From Tolypothrix sp. NIES-4075 (GTDB lineage Bacteria > Cyanobacteriota > Cyanobacteriia > Cyanobacteriales > Nostocaceae): a DNA stretch of 64,000 nucleotides. The position numbers were made by a program, and so were the translations under genes. How positions within the stretch are numbered: position 1 is the first letter of the stretch; every line of letters starts with the position of its first letter. Where the stretch lies: the NCBI RefSeq assembly GCF_002218085.1, contig NZ_BDUC01000004.1, positions 62,001 to 126,000 on the forward strand, read 5' to 3'. Under the pieces are notes generated by a model. That model saw nothing but the letters and a program-made list of their open reading frames with translations. It had not been told where the DNA came from and made no database searches. Positions 16,022 to 23,500 of this stretch are shown here, in pieces.

Positions 16022-17104
16022 TTAAAACAGTCCTAACTGTACTGACTGGTTTTGATCGGCATTTTCTGATGCTACTGGTGGTAAATCAGATGGAGGTTCA
16101 ACAACCAAGGGAGCATTTTCTTCAAATCTTAGTTTTGAGCTTTTGATGTAGTCTTCATCAATCTCAAAAGCTAACCAGCGTCTTTGTAAACTTTCTGCAA
16201 CCCGACCTGTCATGTTAGAACCGGCGAAAGGTTCTAAAACAATATCTCCTGGTTCTGTACAAAGGTTGATGACAAACTCAGGTAAAGCTTGAGGAAATCT
16301 TGCCGGGTGTGGTTTAAAACCTTCTTCTTTGCAACGTCGTTGATAATAATCGTTAGAAGCAGTATTTGAGGCAGAAATCACATTTACGGGTTGAACTAAA
16401 TCTTCAAATAAAACTTCTTGTAAAAGAACTGGTTGTCCTATAACTTCATTGTCTGTACTGCAACGTCCATCAATAATATTTGGGGGAATAGCCCCTCCTC
16501 TATCGTTTCCAAATTTATTGGAAATATCATGACCTGATGGTCTGACTTTGGGTTTATACCCATTCTTGATCAGGTTCTTCATTGCATCACTATAAGGCTT
16601 TAAAACCCTTCTATTGTTAGCTTTAGGATGCGGTTCTTTTGACAACCACCAAATTGTATTGACCGAATCTTTAACTCTTTCCCTGCGAACTGTTACCCAT
16701 TCAGCCGGGGTGGGGAGTTTAGCTGGATTATACCAATACAATTCTTGTGCTAGATAAAATCCAAGTCCGCCTTTTTCTTTACCTTTGCACAGAGCAACAA
16801 CTAATTCAAAATGATAAAGAGAACGAACTGGCATTCCTTTAATCCAGCTGCCACCAATATCAATAACCAGTGAACCTGTCGGTTTCAGAATACGGTGAAA
16901 TTGTGCCGCATAATCTTTAAACCATTCTACATATTCGTCGGCATCAACGTTTCCGTATTCTTTTTTCCGAACCAATGCAAATGGTGGAGAGGTGCAAATT
17001 AGGTCGATACTTTCGCTACTGATATTTGCCATTAATTCCAGGCTGTTTCCCAAATAAGCAGCACCAAATTTTGTTTTGTAGTAAGGTTCGCAATCAAGTT
17101 TCAT
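16022..17104 (-). CDS. DNA methyltransferase, probable N4-cytosine or N6-adenine, solitary
   Basis: 360 residues. The catalytic motif IV TSPPF (38-42) is near the N-terminus and the SAM-binding motif I (EPFAGSNMTG) near residue 285, the beta-class order. TSPPF is typical of N4-cytosine enzymes such as M.PvuII, but adenine specificity cannot be excluded. Between them lies a target-recognition region (about 130-260). The last residues are QLGLF, resembling the beta-sliding-clamp binding motif QL(S/D)LF. No restriction endonuclease gene is adjacent, so it is probably a regulatory or protective orphan enzyme. Confidence 0.85.
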   Translation of the reverse strand: MKLDCEPYYKTKFGAAYLGNSLELMANISSESIDLICTSPPFALVRKKEYGNVDADEYVEWFKDYAAQFHRILKPTGSLVIDIGGSWIKGMPVRSLYHFELVVALCKGKEKGGLGFYLAQELYWYNPAKLPTPAEWVTVRRERVKDSVNTIWWLSKEPHPKANNRRVLKPYSDAMKNLIKNGYKPKVRPSGHDISNKFGNDRGGAIPPNIIDGRCSTDNEVIGQPVLLQEVLFEDLVQPVNVISASNTASNDYYQRRCKEEGFKPHPARFPQALPEFVINLCTEPGDIVLEPFAGSNMTGRVAESLQRRWLAFEIDEDYIKSSKLRFEENAPLVVEPPSDLPPVASENADQNQSVQLGLF

Positions 17105-17155
17105 ATTAAAGTATTTAGTTTGTTTGTACCTTAATTATCCGTAATCCATAATTCT

Positions 17156-17186
17156 TGTAAAGACGCGATGTTCCTAGCGTCTCTAC
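17156..17186. repeat. Palindrome of the GTAGAGACG family (imperfect)
   Basis: TGTAAAGACGCGA and TAGCGTCTCTAC flank a short loop, with one mismatch in the arm. It lies between the methyltransferase and prolyl oligopeptidase genes, which run in the same direction. Confidence 0.7.
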
Positions 17187-17255
17187 TTTGCGACGGACAC
17201 GTTTTAAAGGCAGAGGGAACTTTCTGCACACAAGTGTCCTCATGTTTGCGCGAAA

Positions 17256-19322
17256 CTAAACTTTCATATCCAAGGTACGCACTAAGAAAGCCCACTTATC
17301 TGCGGTTTCTTCGATAATTTTAGCTGTAGGTTTACCCGCACCATGTCCCGCTTTCGTCTCAATTCTAATTAAAACTGGTTTCTCACCTGTGTGAGCAGCT
17401 TGCAAAGCAGCGGCAAATTTGAAACTATGAGCAGGGACAACGCGATCGTCATGGTCAGCTGTGGTAATCATCGTTGCTGGATAAGCTGTACCGGGTTTGA
17501 GGTTATGCAGTGGGGAATAAGCATAAAGCGCTTTGAATTCTTCTGGGTTATCCGGCGAACCATATTCAGAAACCCAAGCCCAGCCGATGGTAAACTTATG
17601 AAAGCGCAACATATCCATCACCCCGACTGCTGGCAAAGCTGCACCAAACAAATCGGGACGCTGAGTCATGCAAGCACCAACTAATAATCCACCGTTGCTA
17701 GCACCAGCGATCGCCAGCTTATCACTCTTGGTATACCCATTACCAATCAACCACTCAGCAGCAGCAATAAAGTCATCAAAAACATTCTGCTTTTTCAGCT
17801 TCATTCCCGCTTGATGCCATTCTTCCCCATACTCACCACCACCGCGTAAATTCGGCACAGCATAAACACCACCCATTTCTAGCCATACTATGGTACCGAC
17901 AGAAAAATTCGGAGTTAAAGAGATATTAAAACCGCCATAAGCAGACAGTAAGGTAGGGTTATTTCCATCAAGTTTAATCCCTTTTTTATAGGTGATAAAC
18001 ATCGGCACTTGGGTATTATCTTTACTGCGATAGAAAACTTGTTTAGTTTCATAATCAGCAGGATTAAAATCTACCTTTGGCTGTCGAAAAACTTGACTTT
18101 TCCCGCTTCCTATGTCATAGCGATAAATAGTTGGTGGTGTGGTAAAGCTTGTGAAACTATAAAAAGTTTCGGTATCATGACGTTTGCCGTTAAAGCCTCC
18201 AACTGAACCAAGTCCGGGTAATTCTACCTCTCTAACAAAAGTACCATTGAGGTCAAAAATTTTGACTTGGCTGTGGGCATCTTTGAGATAATCAGCAACA
18301 AACTGATTGTTGAGAATGCCGACACTTTCCAAAGTTTCCACCGCTTGGGGAATTATTTCTTGCCAAGCTGATTTCTGAGGATTTTTACTATCAATAGCAA
18401 TAACTTTAGCGCGGGGTGCGTCTAAATTTGTACGAAAATAAAAGACGCTATCATCATTATCAATAAAGCTATAATCTGCTTCAAATTCCTTAATTAGTTC
18501 GATTACTTCGGCATTTGGGTTAGTCAAATCTTTGTAAAAAAACAGATTTTTCGGGTCAGTTCCCAGCCAAACGGAAATTACTAAATAATGTCCATCTTCT
18601 GTGACACCACCGCCAAATCCCCATTCTTTTTGGTCGGGACGTTGGTAAATTAATGTGTCTTCTGTTTGGGATGTACCCAATTTGTGGTAATAAAGCTTTT
18701 GATAATAGTTGACATCTTCTAATTTGGTTTTTTCATTTGGTTCATCGTAGCGGCTGTAGAAAAAGCCTTGATTGTCGTTTGTCCACGATGCACCAGAGAA
18801 TTTAATCCACTTTAAATGGTCTTCTAAATCTTCAGTTGTTTCCACATCTCGGACTTTCCATTCTTGCCAGTCAGAACCAGATGAGGATAAACCGTATGCT
18901 AAAAGTTTACCATCTTCGCTGATAGATAAACCGGAAAGAGCTACAGTACCATCTGCTGAAAGTTTGTTCGGGTCAAGTAAAACTTTCGGTTCACCGTCGA
19001 GACTTTTTAGGGTATAGAGGACGCTTTGGTTTTGCAGTCCGTCGTTTTTGAAATAAAAGTAGTTTTCGCCTTCTTTCCAAGGGATACTATATTTTTCATA
19101 ATCCCACAATTTGGTAAGACGCTGTTTGATTTTTTCTCTAGCGGGAATTTTGTTTAGGTAGCCAAAGCTAACTTTATTTTGTGCTTCAACCCAAGCTTTA
19201 GTTTCTTGGGAGTCTGGGTCTTCTAAGAAGCGGTAAGGATCTGTAACTGTGGTACCGTGGTAGTCATCAACGCGATCGCTTTTCGGGCTGGATGGATAAG
19301 TCAGGTCTTTTTCGCTGGACAT
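17256..19322 (-). CDS. Prolyl oligopeptidase (S9A serine peptidase)
   Basis: 688 residues, full family length. The N-terminal YPSSPKSDRVDDYHGTTV and DPYRFLEDPDSQETKAWV are standard for this family. A seven-bladed propeller follows, then the alpha/beta-hydrolase domain with catalytic Ser in GASNGG (about 541), Asp in DHDDRVVPAHS (about 626) and His in AGHGAGKP (about 660). It cleaves short peptides after proline in the cytoplasm. No signal peptide is seen. A decayed copy of its 5' end lies at 20255-20345. Confidence 0.93.
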   Translation of the reverse strand: MSSEKDLTYPSSPKSDRVDDYHGTTVTDPYRFLEDPDSQETKAWVEAQNKVSFGYLNKIPAREKIKQRLTKLWDYEKYSIPWKEGENYFYFKNDGLQNQSVLYTLKSLDGEPKVLLDPNKLSADGTVALSGLSISEDGKLLAYGLSSSGSDWQEWKVRDVETTEDLEDHLKWIKFSGASWTNDNQGFFYSRYDEPNEKTKLEDVNYYQKLYYHKLGTSQTEDTLIYQRPDQKEWGFGGGVTEDGHYLVISVWLGTDPKNLFFYKDLTNPNAEVIELIKEFEADYSFIDNDDSVFYFRTNLDAPRAKVIAIDSKNPQKSAWQEIIPQAVETLESVGILNNQFVADYLKDAHSQVKIFDLNGTFVREVELPGLGSVGGFNGKRHDTETFYSFTSFTTPPTIYRYDIGSGKSQVFRQPKVDFNPADYETKQVFYRSKDNTQVPMFITYKKGIKLDGNNPTLLSAYGGFNISLTPNFSVGTIVWLEMGGVYAVPNLRGGGEYGEEWHQAGMKLKKQNVFDDFIAAAEWLIGNGYTKSDKLAIAGASNGGLLVGACMTQRPDLFGAALPAVGVMDMLRFHKFTIGWAWVSEYGSPDNPEEFKALYAYSPLHNLKPGTAYPATMITTADHDDRVVPAHSFKFAAALQAAHTGEKPVLIRIETKAGHGAGKPTAKIIEETADKWAFLVRTLDMKV

Positions 19323-19648
19323 AGTAAACGCTAATTTTTTCGTGACATAGTTCTAAGATAGAACAAGACTAAATCTTGGCAAATATTGACAGTGCGTAGG
19401 CGTAGCCCGTCGTAGACATCGCCCACATCATCAATAACAAGGAAATCAAGCAGATGACGCGGTATATCGTCGGGGCTGAGGCTTTGCAGTACTGGGTGAT
19501 TTCAATCGCAGCTACACAGACTAAACCCGCCTACTACGCGGGTTTCAACTTTTCTTAAGTCCGCGCAGGCGGACTTTGTACGCGCAACGCCACGACTAGA
19601 AGTCACCGATGCTATTTTTGATAATAGATGAGTTAATTAGAGGTTGAT
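19323..19648. other. Intergenic stretch with small hairpins
   Basis: About 325 bp. Two hairpins stand in a row: AAACCCGC/GCGGGTTT at 19523-19545 and AGTCCGC/GCGGACT at 19558-19575. The second type recurs near 35065. A short minus-strand frame at about 19380-19490 looks protein-like, but I cannot assign it. Confidence 0.5.
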
Positions 19649-20227
19649 ATGACAGCACTTACATTAAACCTCAATTCTGTAATTAAACTGACAAGAGAGC
19701 AGTTTTATCAATTGTGTGAAGAAAATCCCGATTTAAAATTAGAACGCAATGCCCAAGGAGAATTAATTATAATGCCACCTACGGGAGGAGAAACAGGGAG
19801 AAGTAATTCTACTATTAACGCTCAAATATGGTTCTGGAACGACCAAAATCGATTAGGCGAAGTTTTTGATTCATCAACTGGATTTACTTTACCTTCAGGT
19901 TCTGACCGTTCTCCAGATGTTTCTTGGGTAGAAAAATCTCGTTGGGATGCTTTGACTAAAGAGCAAAAAGAAAAATTTATTCCCCTATGTCCTGATTTTG
20001 TCATTGAAATAATGTCACCTAATGACAGCTTGAAAACAACTCAGAATAAGATGCAAGAGTATATCGAAAATGGTTGTCGTCTTGGTTGGTTGATCAACCG
20101 AAAAAAACAGGAAGTAGAAATTTATCGTCCAGGACAAGATGTGGAAGTTTTAAAATTTCCTCAAACTATTTCCGCCTTAAATGTTTTACCTGGTTTTGTA
20201 CTCAATCTGCAACGAATTTGGGGATAA
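19649..20227 (+). CDS. Uma2 family endonuclease (DUF820)
   Basis: 192 residues, paralogous to the gene at 2849 (shared FYQLC, GELII.PP.GGE and GWLI). Catalytic candidates are the Asp in RSPDVSW (about 90), the Glu in PDFVIEIMS (about 114) and the Lys in KMQEY. All PD-(D/E)XK positions look intact. It stands between the prolyl oligopeptidase gene and a degenerate duplicate of that gene's 5' end, so this segment has been rearranged. Confidence 0.86.
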   Translation: MTALTLNLNSVIKLTREQFYQLCEENPDLKLERNAQGELIIMPPTGGETGRSNSTINAQIWFWNDQNRLGEVFDSSTGFTLPSGSDRSPDVSWVEKSRWDALTKEQKEKFIPLCPDFVIEIMSPNDSLKTTQNKMQEYIENGCRLGWLINRKKQEVEIYRPGQDVEVLKFPQTISALNVLPGFVLNLQRIWG

Positions 20228-20254
20228 TGTCCGAAGCGGGGCACATATTAATTT

Positions 20255-20314
20255 CTAGCCGTTGCGATCGCTCTTGCGGCTGGATGGATAAGGAGAGTGT
20301 TTTTCGCTGTGCAT
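20255..20314 (-). pseudogene. Decayed duplicate of the prolyl oligopeptidase 5' end
   Basis: The minus strand reads MHSEKHSPYPSSRKSDRNG and then a stop. It matches the true gene's start MSSEKDLTYPSSPKSDR in about 12 of 17 residues. The DNA upstream of the ATG (to about 20345, TCACGAAAAAA...TTTACTATG) also matches that upstream of the real start at 19322. Promoter region and about 17 codons are thus duplicated on the far side of the Uma2 gene; the rest is gone. Confidence 0.75.
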
Positions 20315-20562
20315 AGTAAATGGTAGTTTTTTCGTGATAAAGCATTTTAGTCATTAGTAAACTTTGAGAATTGGTATAAGTTTATTTAAGATATTTTAGG
20401 AATTATCTTATTAGAGCAATCGAAATTAAGTTGCCAGAAAAGTACCCCCAAAGGGTACTGCTGTTCTCCAAAGAGTCTTGCCATCATGTTAATGTATTAA
20501 CTTGCCAAAAGTAATAATACTTAAAAAACTAAAATTAAGCGATGAATCGCTTACTACTGTTA
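20315..20562. other. Intergenic stretch downstream of hmpE
   Basis: With the remnant before it, about 335 bp without an intact gene. It contains GTACCCCCAAAGGGTAC, a perfect 17-nt hairpin near 20442-20458, and GCGATGAATCGC near 20540. Either could terminate the hmp transcript. Confidence 0.5.
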
Positions 20563-23500
20563 TTAAGCGTTATTAGCACTGTTAACCAGCTTTTCTCCTT
20601 TGAGCATCCGCGAAGCAGCTTCGAGTAAAGCTTCTTCCAGATAAGGTTTGGTGAAGTAGCCGCTAGCACCTAGTTGCACTGCCATTTGTCGGTGTTTATC
20701 AGCACCACGCGATGTGAGCATGGCAATCGGTAAATGGTTGAGGGTAGAGTCTTTCTGGATGCGAGAAAGCAACTCCAGACCATCGCAGCGGGGCATTTCG
20801 ATGTCGCAAAATACAATATCGCAGGGGAGACCGGAGCGCAGTTTATCCCAAGCTTCCTGACCATCACGCGCTTGTTCTACGCGATAACCGGCTTTGTTAA
20901 AGGTGAGAGAAAGCAACTCGCGGACTGTAATTGAGTCATCGACAATCAACACTGTCGGGTCAATCTTAGTAGCAGGTGTTTCTGCGGTAGCGGAAGTATT
21001 TTTTTGTTCCCAGAGACCACTTTGTTTGACCGTGCGTCCTTGGAAGATGTCAATTATTTCTAGGACATCAGCGATCGGCATAATTCGACCATCACCGAGG
21101 ACGGTAGCACCAGCTACACCAATCGGTTTTGGTGCCGGTCTTTCAAACTGCTTGATAACAATTTCTTGTTCGCTGAGTACCTGATCTATTTGCAGAGCGA
21201 CTAAAGTATTTGCCGATCGCACGACAATCACAGAAATCATATCATCGTCGCGATTACCGCCGTAAACGTTACCTCGGCTGAGTAACCGATTGAAAGTTAA
21301 AAGTTCTTTCAGCGGTCGGAATGGTAACATTGTATCGCGCCAAGATATAAATGACTGTCCCTCGGCATTGGTGTGAATATTTTTCGCAGGTATATCTAAA
21401 GTATCTTCCACACCATCCATCGGGAAGGCAATTCTCGCTTTGTCGGAGACGCAGCACAAAGCTTTACAAATACTCAAAGTCAGCGGCAAACGAATTGTGA
21501 AAGTAGTTCCCTTGCCGATGGTAGAATCTGTAGTGATTGTGCCGCGAATTTCGCTGATCGAAGTGCGAACTACGTCCATACCGACACCGCGACCTGATAA
21601 TTCATCAGCTTCGTCTTTGGTGCTGAAATTCGGTTCAAACAGCAAGTCATAAATTTCGATGGGAGACAGGCTTTTGGCTTTTTCAGCGCTAATTAAATTT
21701 TTAGCGATCGCTTTTGCTTTGACTTGATCTGTATTGATACCTGCACCGTCATCCTTAACAGAAATAATCGTTTGGTTGCCTTGGTGGAAAGCACGGACGC
21801 TAATTGTTCCCACAGGTGGTTTACCTTGCTGTTGCCGTACTTCTGGGGTTTCAATGCCGTGAGCGATCGCATTATTGAGCATATGATTTAAAGGAGTCTT
21901 CAAATGCTCTACAATCATTTTGTCGATGAAAGTGTCTCCACCTTCAATTACAAGTTCCACTTGTCTGCCATGCTTGATCGCGGTGTCGCGCACTCCTCGT
22001 TGCAAACCATCGGTAGCTTGAGAAAAAGGCTCCATTCGCGCTTTTGTCAGTCCTTCTTGCAATTGAGTAGTTACTTGTCGAAACTGTCGCGCTACCCGTT
22101 CAGTTTCTTCGGTAACAAAGTCAATGTCACTCGCTGACTCTCGCACTCGCACGATCAATTCAATCATTTCTTGAGAAAGCGTGTGGAAAGGAGTAAAGCG
22201 ATCCATTTCTAGTTCGCTAAATCCTCTATCGGTATTTGAATCACTAACTAGGGGAAGAGATTCTTTATATTTGCGACTGGCTAATAAAGAAGCTTCCAGA
22301 AGCGATCGCTCGTATAATTCTTGCATCCTCGCTCCCACATCCGAAAGTTGTTGTATCTGATGCAACAAATTGTCTAAGGATTGTCGCTGTCGTCCCTGAT
22401 CCTCTTCTAAGGTGTTGCGATTTACTACCAACTCTCCAACTAAGTTACTCATATCGTCCAGATGCTTCACCGGCACCCGCATTGTTTCTTCAAATCTCGC
22501 ACCGCGACGCGGCTGACGTTGATTTTTCCCTGTGCTTGATGTTACCGTTGGTGAATGCGATATCGTTTGATCTGCTTCTTTCAGTAGTTTCTCTAAATCA
22601 CCAAATTCATCTGGTAGTTCAGATGATACAGCTTTACTAGTGACATTATTAACAGCAATTGGTGTTACTGTTGATGCTTTTTCCTCACCCAGCAACGCTT
22701 CCAAGTCAGCAAAATCTATGTCTGATATTTCCATATCAGGAGTAGATGTTACTTCCTCTTTTAGCAGTGCTTCCAAGTCGGCAAATTCATCTAAAACAGA
22801 GGCAGAATTTGCCGTATCTACATCTTCTAAAGCTTTAGTTTCTGCTCTGATATACTCTAATGTGGCAGATTCATTCTCAATTATCTCTACTTCTGAAATT
22901 GCCTCATTAAAAGCATTTTCAGATTCTGGTATTTCCAACAAATCTTCATCGTCTGCTATTTCCAAGACAGCTTCGGATGTACTTTCTTCAATAGTCGTTT
23001 CTGGGAGAAATTCTTGATTTTCCTCTACAAGTAAATTTTCTGTGGCAAGTACATTATTATTATCAGTTTCTACTACCGTTTCTGTGAGAAATTCTTGATT
23101 TTCCTCTACAAGTAAATTTTCTGTAGCAAATAAATCATTATTATCACTTTCTACTACCGTTTCTGGGAGAAATTCTTGATTTTCCTCTACAAGTAAATTT
23201 TCTGTAGCAAATAAATCATTATTATCACTTTCTACTTTTGGTGTATTTTCTTCAATAATCGTTTCTGGTATAATTTCCTGATTTGGCTCTAGCAGGAAAT
23301 TTTCTCCAGAAAATAAATCATTAATTAAATTCAGTTCTGACTCTGCTAAATTTTCATCTTGATAAAAATCTGTTTCTGTGAAGTTAAAGGCAGCTTGTAA
23401 GCTATTATTTACCTTCGGTGCAACTTCTTGTGTCTCTAACTGTGGTTCATAAGTTTCAGCATTGATATCTATTGCGATTTCTCTAGCAAAGAAATCTTGT

